Below are positions 47,606-59,138 of a DNA stretch of 64,000 nt, piece by piece; the first letter of the stretch is position 1; every line of letters starts with the position of its first letter. The notes under the pieces are model-generated. The model saw only the letters and a list, made by a program, of their open reading frames with translations, was not told where the DNA came from and ran no database searches. The DNA is from Jiangella mangrovi (GTDB lineage: Bacteria; Actinomycetota; Actinomycetes; Jiangellales; Jiangellaceae). The stretch lies in NCBI RefSeq assembly GCF_014204975.1, contig NZ_JACHMM010000001.1, positions 6,634,037 through 6,698,036 on the forward strand. The letters run 5' to 3'. Position numbers and translations under genes: made by a program.

Positions 47606-47671
47606 GAGCGAGCTCCCTTCCTGCTCTGCTACTGGTCGACGGCACGCGGACGCCGCAGGGTGCCCGGACCG

Positions 47672-48133
47672 TCAGGCCGCGCCGAGCGAGCTCAGCACGC
47701 GCCGGTAGTCGTCGGCGTCCCTGGCGTCGGGAAGCGCGTTGACGACGTCCCAGCGAACGGTCCCCCCTGCGTCCACTACGAAGGTACCTCGAACGGCACA
47801 GCCGCGTTCGTGATCGAACACACCGTACGCCGAGGCAACCGCCCCATGTGGCCAGAAGTCGGACAAGAGCGGGAAGTCGAGCCCCGTCGTGTCGGCGAAC
47901 ACCCGCAGCGCGAACATCGAGTCGCACGACACGGCGAGGACCCGCACCGACGGGGCGACGGCCGGGATCAGCGAGTCGCGGATGGCGGTCAGCTCGCCCG
48001 TGCACACGCCGGTGAACGCGAACGGGAAGAACGCCAGGACGACGGGACGTCCGCGCAGCGAGGAGAGCCGGACTGCCGAACCGTGCTGGTCCGGCAGTTC
48101 GAAGTCCGGTGCCGGGGCACCGACCAGGCTCAC
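47672..48133 (-). CDS. AhpE-type peroxiredoxin
   Basis: A 153-residue thiol peroxidase: FELPDQHGSAVRLSSLRGRPVVLAFFPFAFTGVC can be read in consecutive pieces, ending at the peroxidatic C44 with T41 in the PxxxTxxC motif. C70 and a later Cys (RGCAV) are candidate resolving residues. It reduces peroxides in the cytoplasm. The GTG start overlaps the DUF3052 stop, so the two genes are co-translated. Confidence 0.9.
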   Translation of the reverse strand: MSLVGAPAPDFELPDQHGSAVRLSSLRGRPVVLAFFPFAFTGVCTGELTAIRDSLIPAVAPSVRVLAVSCDSMFALRVFADTTGLDFPLLSDFWPHGAVASAYGVFDHERGCAVRGTFVVDAGGTVRWDVVNALPDARDADDYRRVLSSLGAA

Positions 48134-48564
48134 TTGCGGGCCGACCCCTTGGGGGCGACGAGCTTGGTGCCCGACCAGTCCTCGGCCGCCGAGACGGTGG
48201 ACGTGGTCGCCAGGCCGGCGGTCAGGGCGGCGTCGGCGATGTCGCTGGCCTCGACGGCACCGTCGCGGCCCACCTTGGGCGTCAGCAGCCAGACGACGCC
48301 GCCGGGGGCGAGGTCGGTGGTCGCGCCGATGAGGGCGTCGGTGAGGTCGCCGTCGTCCTCGCGCCACCACTGCAGCACCACGTCGGCCACCTCGCCCGAC
48401 TCGCCGTCGAGCAGCTCGTTGCCGGTGACTTCCTCGATGTCGATACGGAGATCGTCATCGCAGTCCTCGTCCCAGCCGAGCTCCAAGACCACCTGGTTGG
48501 GGCGGAAGCCGAGCTTGGCCGCCGGCCCGTCGTGCTGGTCCGAGTGGCCCGCGATCTGGCCCAC
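48130..48564 (-). CDS. DUF3052 family protein
   Basis: A 144-residue acidic protein with KLGFRPNQVVLELGWDEDCD, DVVLQWWREDDGDLTDALI and GVVWLLTPKVGR. This actinobacterial family habitually lies divergent from aceE, as here. GAGGAGG precedes the GTG at 48564. Its function is unknown; the 273-bp interval to aceE holds no gene and no motif I can name. Confidence 0.88.
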   Translation of the reverse strand: MGQIAGHSDQHDGPAAKLGFRPNQVVLELGWDEDCDDDLRIDIEEVTGNELLDGESGEVADVVLQWWREDDGDLTDALIGATTDLAPGGVVWLLTPKVGRDGAVEASDIADAALTAGLATTSTVSAAEDWSGTKLVAPKGSARK

Positions 48565-48837
48565 CGATCGTCCTCCTCGCAGTCGTCGCGGCACGCTCGG
48601 TGCGTACCGTGTTTGCTGTAGTCCACCCAAGGACGCGCGCTTGCGCAAGTGAACCCGCCAGACCAAGCCTGACACGCTCACCCGAACGCGCCTATGGTGC
48701 CCCTGCTCAGCGCTCTTGGAAAGATGTGCGCGGGTCCGAATGTGACGTACGGCGCCCGAGCGAGCAGGATAGGAACCAGAGACCCCGAACATCCCCCGAC
48801 GCTCATCGGCGTCATATGAGACCACGAAGGGACAGTC

Positions 48838-51585
<2,748 letters not shown>

Positions 51586-51661
51586 TCCAGGTGCATTCGC
51601 ACCGAATAATCGGCAAAACTCCCCCATTGCCAAGATCGACCCGCTTGGCTTGGATCCGCTG

Positions 51662-51683
51662 CTCCGTCGCGACCGCGACGGAG
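51662..51683. terminator. Perfect 10-bp hairpin after aceE
   Basis: CTCCGTCGCG at 51662-51671 and CGCGACGGAG at 51674-51683 with a 2-base gap. It lies 77 bases after the aceE stop and 26 bases before the gp19-like gene. It may terminate aceE or act in the leader of the next operon. Confidence 0.45.
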
Positions 51684-51709
51684 CACCGGTCCATCCGAGG
51701 GGGTTTGCC

Positions 51710-52216
51710 ATGCGCAAGAGAACACCGGTCGCCGGGGCCGCCGTCGCAGCCGCGGCGGCCCTGGTCCTGAGCACGTCCGCACCCAGCGTCGCCCAGTCCG
51801 TCCCGACGTCTGCCGTCTACGCGCTCGAGATCGACGGCGTCCGCCTGACCATGCAGCAGTGCGTCGGCTTCGGTGTGGCGACCGAGGTCGTCGAACACCA
51901 GGAGACCGGCCCGGGCGGTGAGGCCGTGACGAGAAAGGTGCCCGGCGAGCCTCGGGTCCTCGACCTCGTCTGCAGCCGGGCGGTGAGCGACGACGAGACG
52001 CTCGAGGAGTGGCAGGAGGCCTCGCTCGCCGGCATCGCCAGCGCCCGCAAGGACATCTCGGTCTGGCTCTTCGACCAGGCCGGTGAGCCGGTCGCCGAGT
52101 TCCTCTACGTCAACGCCTGGCCCAGCGAGCTCACCTACATCGACGCCGGCGACGGCAGTGGCCGGCTCCTCGAGGTCGTCACCATCGTCTCCGACCACAT
52201 GGAGCGGGCCTCGTGA
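51710..52216 (+). CDS. Exported phage tail-tube (T4 gp19)-like protein
   Basis: A 168-residue protein. It begins with a clear Sec signal peptide ([20 protein letters not shown], cleavage after SVAQ, about residue 29). The mature part reads like a T4 gp19-type tail protein: [65 protein letters not shown] and [10 protein letters not shown]. Cytoplasmic gp19 proteins have no signal peptide. C51 and C88 could form a disulfide outside the cell. It overlaps the collagen-like gene as GTGA. No sheath, baseplate or other phage gene is near. Confidence 0.75.
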   Translation: MRKRTPVAGAAVAAAAALVLSTSAPSVAQSVPTSAVYALEIDGVRLTMQQCVGFGVATEVVEHQETGPGGEAVTRKVPGEPRVLDLVCSRAVSDDETLEEWQEASLAGIASARKDISVWLFDQAGEPVAEFLYVNAWPSELTYIDAGDGSGRLLEVVTIVSDHMERAS

Positions 52217-52629
52217 ACCGCCGCCTGCTCGCCGTGGCCGGGACGACCGCGGTGATCGTCAGCGGCGGCACGGTCGCGGTCCTGGCCGCGACCACGTCCG
52301 ACGACGTCATCCACGCGTGCGTGAGCCGCGGCCTGCTCGGCCTGGGCGCCGGGAACGTGCGCATCGTCGACGGGCCGGACGACTGCCGGCGCACCGAGGA
52401 CCCGGTGAGCTGGAACCGGCAGGGTCCGGCCGGGCCACCCGGCGCCACCGGCCCGCAGGGCGAGCCCGGTCCCCAGGGTGAGCCCGGGCCGCAGGGCGAG
52501 CCCGGGCCGCAGGGCGAACCGGGGACGCCGGGCGGCACGCTCACCGGCGACGCCCTGGTCAGCTGGTGCTACAGCCGCCTGGCGGAGCAGACCATCGGCG
52601 AGTGCGTCGCCGAGGCGCTCACGCCCTGA
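52213..52629 (+). CDS. Exported collagen-like repeat protein
   Basis: A 138-residue protein with an N-terminal hydrophobic export segment ([20 protein letters not shown]) and a mature region with C-x16-C spacing. A run of about 12 Gly-X-Y triplets follows ([20 protein letters not shown] and further GPQGEP copies). The C-terminal cap has two more Cys (SWCYSRL, GECVAEA). The triplets would trimerise into a collagen helix. It is coupled to the gp19-like gene and overlaps the convergent pirin by 11 bases. Confidence 0.8.
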   Translation: MNRRLLAVAGTTAVIVSGGTVAVLAATTSDDVIHACVSRGLLGLGAGNVRIVDGPDDCRRTEDPVSWNRQGPAGPPGATGPQGEPGPQGEPGPQGEPGPQGEPGTPGGTLTGDALVSWCYSRLAEQTIGECVAEALTP

Positions 52630-53353
52630 CGGGCCGGCCGGCGGCGCCGTGCATCTCCCACACCAAGAGCTCGGCGCCGCCGGCCGCGGCCGTCACCGTC
52701 CGGCCGCCCTCGTCGGTGAACCGGACGGCCTCGCCCTCGGCCAGCGGCCCCACGGTCTCGACATCGACGGCGCCGGCGGCCACGTAGACGTGCACGAAGG
52801 GCGCCGACGGCAGCGTCACCCGCTCCCCGGCGCGCAGCCGGCCCACGTGCAGGGCGGCGGCGTCCTGTCCCAGCCCGACGGCGACGGCGTGAGCGTGTCG
52901 TCGCAGGCCGCTCACCACGGGCACCAGGCCGCCGCCGGCCAGGTCCGCCGTCACGTCGGCCTGCCCGTACGACGGGTCCGCACCGGCCGTCGTCGGCGGC
53001 AGCCACATCTGCACGAACCGCGCCCCGGCGCCGGCGGCCAGCTCGGAGTGCCGCACGCCGCGGCCGGCGCTCATCCGCTGCGCCACGCCGGGTACCAGCT
53101 CGCCGCCGTGCCCGGCGGTGTCCTGGTGCGCCAGCGCGCCGGCCAGCACCCAGGTGACGATCTCGACGTCGCGGTGCGGGTGGGTCGCGTAGCCGCCGCC
53201 GGCCGAGGCGACGTCGTCGTTGGCCACGACCAGCAGCCCGAACCCGACGTTGCCGGGGTCGTAGTGCGGCCCGAACGAGAACGAGTGCCGCGACACCACG
53301 CCGTCGCCGGGCGTGACGAACCGGTCGCCGGCCCGCCGGACATCGGCGCTCAC
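52619..53353 (-). CDS. Pirin-family protein
   Basis: A 244-residue bicupin. Metal-site segments are [19 protein letters not shown] and [12 protein letters not shown], then the second cupin ([14 protein letters not shown]). Pirins of this type have quercetin dioxygenase or redox-sensing roles. GTG at 53353 follows a small membrane-protein gene by 7 bases. Confidence 0.88.
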   Translation of the reverse strand: MSADVRRAGDRFVTPGDGVVSRHSFSFGPHYDPGNVGFGLLVVANDDVASAGGGYATHPHRDVEIVTWVLAGALAHQDTAGHGGELVPGVAQRMSAGRGVRHSELAAGAGARFVQMWLPPTTAGADPSYGQADVTADLAGGGLVPVVSGLRRHAHAVAVGLGQDAAALHVGRLRAGERVTLPSAPFVHVYVAAGAVDVETVGPLAEGEAVRFTDEGGRTVTAAAGGAELLVWEMHGAAGRPVRA

Positions 53354-53360
53354 CGCCCGG

Positions 53361-53843
53361 TCACAGCCCGGTGCGCGCTCCGGCGGACTCCAGCCGCGCC
53401 AGCCAGCCCCGCAGCCGGTCCGCCGTCGGCGCCGTCAGCAGCAGCCCGGCCACGCTGAACAGCGCGCCGATGACCACGGGCAGCCACACGCCGCGGGCGA
53501 AGGAGTTGACCAGCCCGATCAGCGTCGGCAGCTCGGCGAGGACCAGGCTGAGGAAGGCCGCGCTGCGCAGCTGCCCGGCCGCCTTCGTCGGGTCGGGCGC
53601 GGAGCCGGGAGGCCACGGCTTGATCATGCGCCGCGGGATCAGGAACGCGGCGGCCACGAACACGACGCTCACCACGATCGCCCCGAACGCGTCGACGCCG
53701 GATCCGGGCGAGTCGCCGATGGTGGCCACCGTGATGGCCGCGATGATCGCCACGCCGCCGAGCATGGCGAGACTCACCAACCGCAGCGCGCGGCCGAGAT
53801 CGTCGGTCGGGGCGCCGCTCCCCGGCGAAGTCGGTGTCGACAT
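53361..53843 (-). CDS. Small integral membrane protein
   Basis: A 160-residue protein with four predicted membrane segments: LVSLAMLGGVAIIAAITVAT, AFGAIVVSVVFVAAAFLI, RSAAFLSLVLAELPTLIGLV and LPVVIGALFSVAGLLLTA. The tail is basic. It has no recognised family and is upstream of pirin in one operon. Confidence 0.7.
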   Translation of the reverse strand: MSTPTSPGSGAPTDDLGRALRLVSLAMLGGVAIIAAITVATIGDSPGSGVDAFGAIVVSVVFVAAAFLIPRRMIKPWPPGSAPDPTKAAGQLRSAAFLSLVLAELPTLIGLVNSFARGVWLPVVIGALFSVAGLLLTAPTADRLRGWLARLESAGARTGL

Positions 53844-53978
53844 GCCCCGGAGCCTATCGGCAGGCGGGAGCGGTACCCGGCGCCGCACCGGCCGCCGAGC
53901 GCCGGGATTGTCCGTTCACCACAACTCCGACCGCCCTGGTCGACCGTCGGGCGACCCCGGCCGCGTACGCTGCCGAGC

Positions 53979-55187
53979 ATGCGGCCTTCCTCCGACGCCG
54001 ATCTGCCGGCGGCTCCCGGCACCTTCGGCGGCAGCGGGCACGAGCACACGGTGCACCTGCTGGAGCGGGCCACCGGCCGGCTCGCGACCGCGGCCATCGC
54101 CCGCATGGAAGAGACGCTCAGCTGGTACCGCGCCATGCCCGCGGAGCAGCGGTCGTGGGTGGGCCTGGTGATCCAGGCCGGCATCGCGGCGTTCGTCGAC
54201 TGGTACCGCAGCGCGAACGAGTCGCGGCCCACGCCGACGGCCGACGTGTTCGGTACCGCGCCGCGCGACCTCATCCGCTCCATCAGCCTGCAGCAGACCG
54301 TCGAGGTGGTGCGGGTCGCCATCGAGGTGGTCGAGGACAGCGTCGAGGAGGTCGTCGGGCCCGAGGACGCGCGCGACGTCACCGAGGGCGTGCTGCGCTA
54401 CTCGCGCGAGGTCGCGTTCTCCGCGGCACACGTGTACGCGCGCTATGCCGAGGCGCGCGGCTCGTGGGACGCCCGGCTCGAGGCGACGGTGGTCGACTCG
54501 CTGCTGCGCGGCGAGGTCGACGAGGACGTCCGGTCGCGCGCGTCCGCACTGGGCTGGACGGCGGCCAGCGGCGTCGCCGTCATCATCGGCCGTCCACGCA
54601 CCGACGACGGCGCGTCGGCGGACGAGATCCGCCGCTCCGCCCGGCACGCGGGGTACGACGTGCTCACCGGCGGCCAGGGCGACCGGCTGGTTGCGGTGCT
54701 CGGGCGGGTCGAGGACCCGGCGCAGGCGGCCACGGCCATCGTCACCCACTTCGGGCCGGGACCGGTCGTCGTCGGGCCGCTGGTGCCCGACCTGGTGTCG
54801 GCGGCGGCGTCGGCCCGGCCCGCGGTGTCCGGGCTGCTGGCCGCCGCGGGGTGGCCCGACTCCCCGCGCCCGGTCGCGGCGAGCGCGCTGCTGCCCGAGC
54901 GGGCGCTGTCCGGCGACCAGGAGGCGCTGCACGACCTCGTCACCGAGCTGTACGTGCCGATCGCCGAGGCCGGCCCGGTCATCCTCGAGACGCTGGCCGC
55001 CTACCTCGAGACCGGCGCGTCGGTCGAGGCCGCGGCCCGGCTGCTGTTCGTGCACCCGAACACCGTCCGGTACCGGCTGCGGCGGGTCTCGGACGTGGTC
55101 GGGCTCACCCCGACGGACCCCCGCGACTCCTACACCCTGCGCCTCGCCCTGTCGCTCGGAAGGATGAACCCGCCGGTCATCGAGTGA
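53979..55187 (+). CDS. fasR: PucR-type regulator of fatty-acid synthesis (FasR-like)
   Basis: A 402-residue regulator. The N-terminal 170 residues are helical (ATGRLATAAIARMEETLSWY and RSISLQQTVEVVRVAIEVVE), a central sensor-like region follows, and the C-terminal PucR helix-turn-helix reads AARLLFVHPNTVRYRLRRVS. In Streptomyces a PucR-type FasR activates the adjacent fabD-fabH-acpP-fabF operon; position and domain order match here. ATG at 53979. Confidence 0.88.
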   Translation: MRPSSDADLPAAPGTFGGSGHEHTVHLLERATGRLATAAIARMEETLSWYRAMPAEQRSWVGLVIQAGIAAFVDWYRSANESRPTPTADVFGTAPRDLIRSISLQQTVEVVRVAIEVVEDSVEEVVGPEDARDVTEGVLRYSREVAFSAAHVYARYAEARGSWDARLEATVVDSLLRGEVDEDVRSRASALGWTAASGVAVIIGRPRTDDGASADEIRRSARHAGYDVLTGGQGDRLVAVLGRVEDPAQAATAIVTHFGPGPVVVGPLVPDLVSAAASARPAVSGLLAAAGWPDSPRPVAASALLPERALSGDQEALHDLVTELYVPIAEAGPVILETLAAYLETGASVEAAARLLFVHPNTVRYRLRRVSDVVGLTPTDPRDSYTLRLALSLGRMNPPVIE

Positions 55188-55223
55188 CTGCCCCTGTTAC
55201 CCAGACGTGACGCGGTCAATCGC

Positions 55224-55243
55224 CCCGCAACCGTGGTTGTGGG
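55224..55243. promoter_or_regulatory. Hairpin/candidate operator upstream of fabD
   Basis: CCCGCAACC-GT-GGTTGTGGG, an inverted repeat with one mismatch, in the 134-bp interval between fasR and fabD. It may be the fasR terminator or a regulator site for the fab operon. Confidence 0.4.
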
Positions 55244-55321
55244 AAACGACCAAACTTAGTGGGACGACCTTGTGACTGCGGCCGACCCCTTCTACGGCCG
55301 GGTAGCCGCGAGGCTTGAAGG

Positions 55322-56503
55322 GTGCTTGTGATCGTCGCCCCGGGTCAGGGGTCCCAGTCGCCCGGCTTCCTCGCGCCATGGCTCGAGGAGCCGTCCTTCG
55401 CCGCTCGGATCGACTGGCTCTCCGCCGTCGCCGGGCTCGATCTGGCCCACTACGGCACCGAGGCCGACGCCGAGACCATCCGCGACACCGCGATCGCCCA
55501 GCCGCTGCTGGTGGCCTCGGGTCTGGTCGCCGCGCTCGCGCTGTTCCCGCACCCCGCCGACGCCTTCACGACGGTGGGCGCGGTGGCCGGGCACAGCGTC
55601 GGCGAGATCACGGCCGCCGCCGGCGCGCGCGTCATCACCGCCGAGCAGGCCATGGTCTTCGTCCGCGAGCGCGGCAAGGGCATGGCCGAGGCGGCCGCCA
55701 AGGAGTCCACCGGCATGACCGCCGTGCTCGGCGGCGACGCCGACGACGTCCTGGCGACGCTCGAGCGCCACGGCCTCACCCCGGCCAACGTCAACGGCGC
55801 CGGCCAGGTGGTCGCCGCCGGCACCGTCGCGCAGCTCGAGGCGCTGGCCGCCGACGCGCCGGCGGGCGCGCGGCTGCGGGCGCTGTCGGTCGCGGGGGCG
55901 TTCCACACCACGCACATGGCGACGGCGGTCAAGCGGCTGCGGCACTACGGGCAGTCCATCAGCACCCACGACCCGCGCACGCTGCTGCTGTCCAACCGCG
56001 ACGGTCAGGTCGTGCACGACGGCCGCCAGGTGCTCGACCGCCTGGTCGACCAGGTGTCCAACCCGGTCCGCTGGGACCTGTGCATGCAGACCATGGCCGA
56101 CCTCGGCGTCACCGGCGTGCTCGAGGTGCCGCCGGCCGGCACGCTGACGGGCCTGGTCAAGCGCGCGCTGCCCGGCGTCGAGACGTTCGCGCTGAAGACC
56201 CCCGACCAGCTCGACGACGCCCGCGCGTTCGTCGAGAAGCACGGCCAGCCCAGTCAGCTGACCACCAACCCGACCTGGCGCCTGGTCGTCGCGCCCATCA
56301 AGGGCACGTTCACCGCCGCCGGCGCCAAGGTGGGCGACCGGCTGGCCGCGGGCGACACCATCGGCACCGTCGGCTCGCTGCGCGACTCGCTGCAGGTCAC
56401 GGCGGGGCATGGCGGCACCATCATCGAGTGGCTCGTCGAAGACGGCGACCCGGTCGCCCCGGGCCAGCCCTTGGTCCGGCTGCATCCTGAGGCGGTGGCG
56501 TGA
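55322..56503 (+). CDS. fabD: Malonyl-CoA:ACP transacylase with C-terminal lipoyl-like domain
   Basis: A 393-residue FabD. The transacylase domain (1-310) has APGQGSQ, VAGHSVGE with S92, the AGAFHTTHM His (H195) and NPVRW, where many bacteria have Gln. Residues about 318-388 form an extra biotinyl/lipoyl-like barrel: RLVVAPIKGTF, then VGSLRDSLQVTAGHGGTIIE and VEDGDPVAPGQPLVRL. The position of the attachment lysine is R354, so it should not carry biotin or lipoate. It starts the fab operon and overlaps fabH by 4 bases. Confidence 0.92.
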   Translation: MLVIVAPGQGSQSPGFLAPWLEEPSFAARIDWLSAVAGLDLAHYGTEADAETIRDTAIAQPLLVASGLVAALALFPHPADAFTTVGAVAGHSVGEITAAAGARVITAEQAMVFVRERGKGMAEAAAKESTGMTAVLGGDADDVLATLERHGLTPANVNGAGQVVAAGTVAQLEALAADAPAGARLRALSVAGAFHTTHMATAVKRLRHYGQSISTHDPRTLLLSNRDGQVVHDGRQVLDRLVDQVSNPVRWDLCMQTMADLGVTGVLEVPPAGTLTGLVKRALPGVETFALKTPDQLDDARAFVEKHGQPSQLTTNPTWRLVVAPIKGTFTAAGAKVGDRLAAGDTIGTVGSLRDSLQVTAGHGGTIIEWLVEDGDPVAPGQPLVRLHPEAVA

Positions 56504-57525
56504 GCATGAGCACAGTCACGATCCAGGTCGCGCGCGAGCCGCGCTCGTCGCGGATCCTCGGCATCGGCGGCTACCGGCCGAGCCGGGTGGTCACCAACGC
56601 CGAGATCGTCGACCAGATCGACTCCTCCGACGAGTGGATCCGGACCCGCTCCGGCATCGAGAGCCGCCGCTGGGCGAACGACGAGGAGACCGTCGTCGCC
56701 ATGAGCCTGGCCGCCGCGCAGAAGGCGCTGGCCGACGCCGGCATCCAGCCCGAGCAGGTCGACTGCGTCATCGTCTCGACGGTCACGCACCTGTACCAGA
56801 CGCCGTCGGCCGCGGCCGAGATCGCGCACAAGCTGGGCACCAACCGGGCCGCCGCGTTCGACGTCTCCGCCGCGTGCGCCGGGTTCTGCTACGGCCTGTC
56901 GCTCGCGTCGGACATGGTCCGCGTGGGCACCGCCCGCCACGTCGTCGTCATCGGCGTCGAGCGGCTCTCCGACCTCACCGACAAGACCGACCGGTCGACG
57001 GCGTTCCTGTTCGCCGACGGCGCCGGCGCGGCCGTCGTGGGGCCCGCCGCCGGACCGGACGAGGCCGGCATCGGCCCCGTCGTCTGGGGCTCCGACGGCG
57101 AGCACCTCGACCTCATCAAGCAGAAGGAAGACTGGCGCGACGCCCTGTTCAGCGAGACCGGCCCGGCCATGCCGCACCTGGTCATGGAGGGCAACCCGGT
57201 CTTCCGCTGGGCGTCGTACGAGATGGCGAAGGTCGCGCAGGAGGCCCTCACGGCCGCCGGCGTCACCGTCGACGACCTCGACGTCTTCGTGCCGCACCAG
57301 GCGAACATGCGCATCACCGACGCCATGGCCCGCCAGCTCAAGCTGCCCGAGCGGGTGGCCATCGGCCGCGACATCGCCACGCAGGGCAACACGTCGGCGG
57401 CCTCCATCCCGCTGGCCATCGAGCGCATGCTCGAGACGGGCCAGGCACAGAGCGGCGACCTCGCCCTCATCATCGGCTTCGGCGCCGGGCTGGTGTACGC
57501 CGGCCAGGTGATCCGGATCCCCTGA
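56500..57525 (+). CDS. fabH: 3-oxoacyl-ACP synthase III
   Basis: A 341-residue condensing enzyme that starts fatty-acid chains by joining an acyl-CoA with malonyl-ACP. The catalytic triad is C126 (VSAACAGFC), the His of VPHQANMRI and the Asn of TQGNTSAAS. GTG at 56500 overlaps the fabD stop; an ATG follows at 56506. Confidence 0.96.
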   Translation: MSMSTVTIQVAREPRSSRILGIGGYRPSRVVTNAEIVDQIDSSDEWIRTRSGIESRRWANDEETVVAMSLAAAQKALADAGIQPEQVDCVIVSTVTHLYQTPSAAAEIAHKLGTNRAAAFDVSAACAGFCYGLSLASDMVRVGTARHVVVIGVERLSDLTDKTDRSTAFLFADGAGAAVVGPAAGPDEAGIGPVVWGSDGEHLDLIKQKEDWRDALFSETGPAMPHLVMEGNPVFRWASYEMAKVAQEALTAAGVTVDDLDVFVPHQANMRITDAMARQLKLPERVAIGRDIATQGNTSAASIPLAIERMLETGQAQSGDLALIIGFGAGLVYAGQVIRIP

Positions 57526-57628
57526 CGTAGCGCCACGTGCCCATCCGACGACGTGTGGGCACCTACGATCGTCACCGACCACGATCGGTCACGCGCATCA
57601 TCACAACCCAACGAGGAGAACGACAGAC

Positions 57629-57874
57629 ATGGCCAGCACCGAGGAGATCCGCGAGGGTCTTGCCGAGATCGTCAATGAGATCACCGGCGTTCCCGCCGAG
57701 GACGTCCAGCTCGGCAAGTCCTTCACCGACGACCTCGACATCGACTCCCTGTCGATGGTCGAGGTGGTCGTCGCCGCCGAGGAGAAGTTCGGCGTGAAGA
57801 TCCCCGACGAGGAGGTCAAGAACCTGGCCACCGTCGGCGACGCCGTCACCTTCATCGAGAAGGCAGGGTCCTGA
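57629..57874 (+). CDS. acpP: Acyl carrier protein
   Basis: An 81-residue acidic ACP. The phosphopantetheine serine is S40 in DIDSLSMVEV. GAGGAGAA precedes the ATG. It sits between fabH and fabF, carrying the chain between them. Confidence 0.97.
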   Translation: MASTEEIREGLAEIVNEITGVPAEDVQLGKSFTDDLDIDSLSMVEVVVAAEEKFGVKIPDEEVKNLATVGDAVTFIEKAGS

Positions 57875-57878
57875 TCTC

Positions 57879-59138
57879 ATGGCACGTTCCCAGGCACGAG
57901 TCGTCGTCACCGGGCTCGGCGCCACCACGCCCGTCGGGGGCGACGTGGCGTCGACCTGGGAGTCCCTGCTCGCCGGCCGGTCCGGCGTGCGCAAGCTGAC
58001 CCAGGAGTGGGTCGCCGAGCTGCCGGTGCAGATCGGCGCACCGGCGGCCGTCGACCCCTCCGAGGTCCTCCCCCGCGTCGAGGCCCGGCGGCTGGACCGC
58101 TCGGCCCAGTTCGCGCTGATCTGCGCCCGCGAGGCGTGGGCCGACGCGGGCTTCGAAGGCAAGTCGAGCGCGGCGGGGCTGGACCCCGAGCGCGTCGGCG
58201 TCGTGTGCGCCTCCGGCATCGGCGGGCTCACCACGCTGCTCTCGAACTACGACCAGCTCCGCGACGCAGGCCCGCGCCGGGTGTCGCCGCTGGCCATCCC
58301 CATGCTGATGCCGAACAGCCCGTCGGCCAACGTGAGCATCGACCTGCAGGCGCAGGCCGGCGCGCACACCCCGGTCAGCGCGTGCTCGTCCGGCGCCGAG
58401 GCCATCGCCTACGCCCTCGACATGATCCGGCTCGGCCGGGCCGACGTCGTCGTGGCCGGCGGGACCGAGGCGGTCATCTCGCCGCTGCCCATCGCGGCGT
58501 TCGCGAACATGATGGCGCTGTCCAAGCGCGACGACGACCCCACCGCCGTGAGCCGGCCGTTCGACAAGAACCGCGACGGCTTCGTGCTCGGCGAGGGCGG
58601 CGCGCTCATGGTGCTGGAGTCCGCCGAGCACGCCGAGGCGCGCGGCGCGACGATCTACGCCGAAGTGGCGGGGGCCGGCATGAGCGCCGACGCCCACCAC
58701 ATCGCCCAGCCGGAGCCGTCCGGCCGCGGCGTCATCACGGCCATCCGCAAGGCGCTGACCGACGCGGGCCTGACCCCCGAGGACATCGCCCACGTCAACT
58801 GCCACGCCACCTCGACCCCGGCGGGCGACGTCGCGGAGTCGCTGGCCCTCAACACCGTCTTCGGCGACCGGATCACGTCCATCCCGGTCACCGCACCGAA
58901 GTCCATGATCGGGCACCTGCTCGGCGGCGCCGGCGCCGTCGAGTCGCTGGCCACGGTGCTCACCCTGCACCACGGCCTGGTACCACCCACGGCGAACGTC
59001 GACGACGTCGACGACGACGTCAACCTCGACATCGTCCGCACCACCCCGCGGAAACTCGACGACGGTCCGCTGGCCGCCCTGAACGACTCGTTCGGGTTCG
59101 GCGGGCACAACGTCGTCCTCGCCTTCAGGAGGCCCTGA
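57879..59138 (+). CDS. fabF: 3-oxoacyl-ACP synthase II
   Basis: A 419-residue elongating condensing enzyme. Its Cys-His-His triad is C169 (VSACSSGAEA), the His of NCHATSTPAGD and the His of SMIGHLLGGAGA. It follows acpP by 4 bases. Its TGA overlaps the ATG of the carboxylase gene. Confidence 0.96.
   Translation: MARSQARVVVTGLGATTPVGGDVASTWESLLAGRSGVRKLTQEWVAELPVQIGAPAAVDPSEVLPRVEARRLDRSAQFALICAREAWADAGFEGKSSAAGLDPERVGVVCASGIGGLTTLLSNYDQLRDAGPRRVSPLAIPMLMPNSPSANVSIDLQAQAGAHTPVSACSSGAEAIAYALDMIRLGRADVVVAGGTEAVISPLPIAAFANMMALSKRDDDPTAVSRPFDKNRDGFVLGEGGALMVLESAEHAEARGATIYAEVAGAGMSADAHHIAQPEPSGRGVITAIRKALTDAGLTPEDIAHVNCHATSTPAGDVAESLALNTVFGDRITSIPVTAPKSMIGHLLGGAGAVESLATVLTLHHGLVPPTANVDDVDDDVNLDIVRTTPRKLDDGPLAALNDSFGFGGHNVVLAFRRP

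Noticed and set aside
52440-52530. Direct DNA repeats as a separate repeat element
   Set aside because: They are the codons of the Gly-X-Y repeats inside the collagen-like gene.
51710-52629. Prophage remnant because of the tail-like protein
   Set aside because: No other phage gene, integrase or attachment repeat is near, and the protein has a signal peptide.
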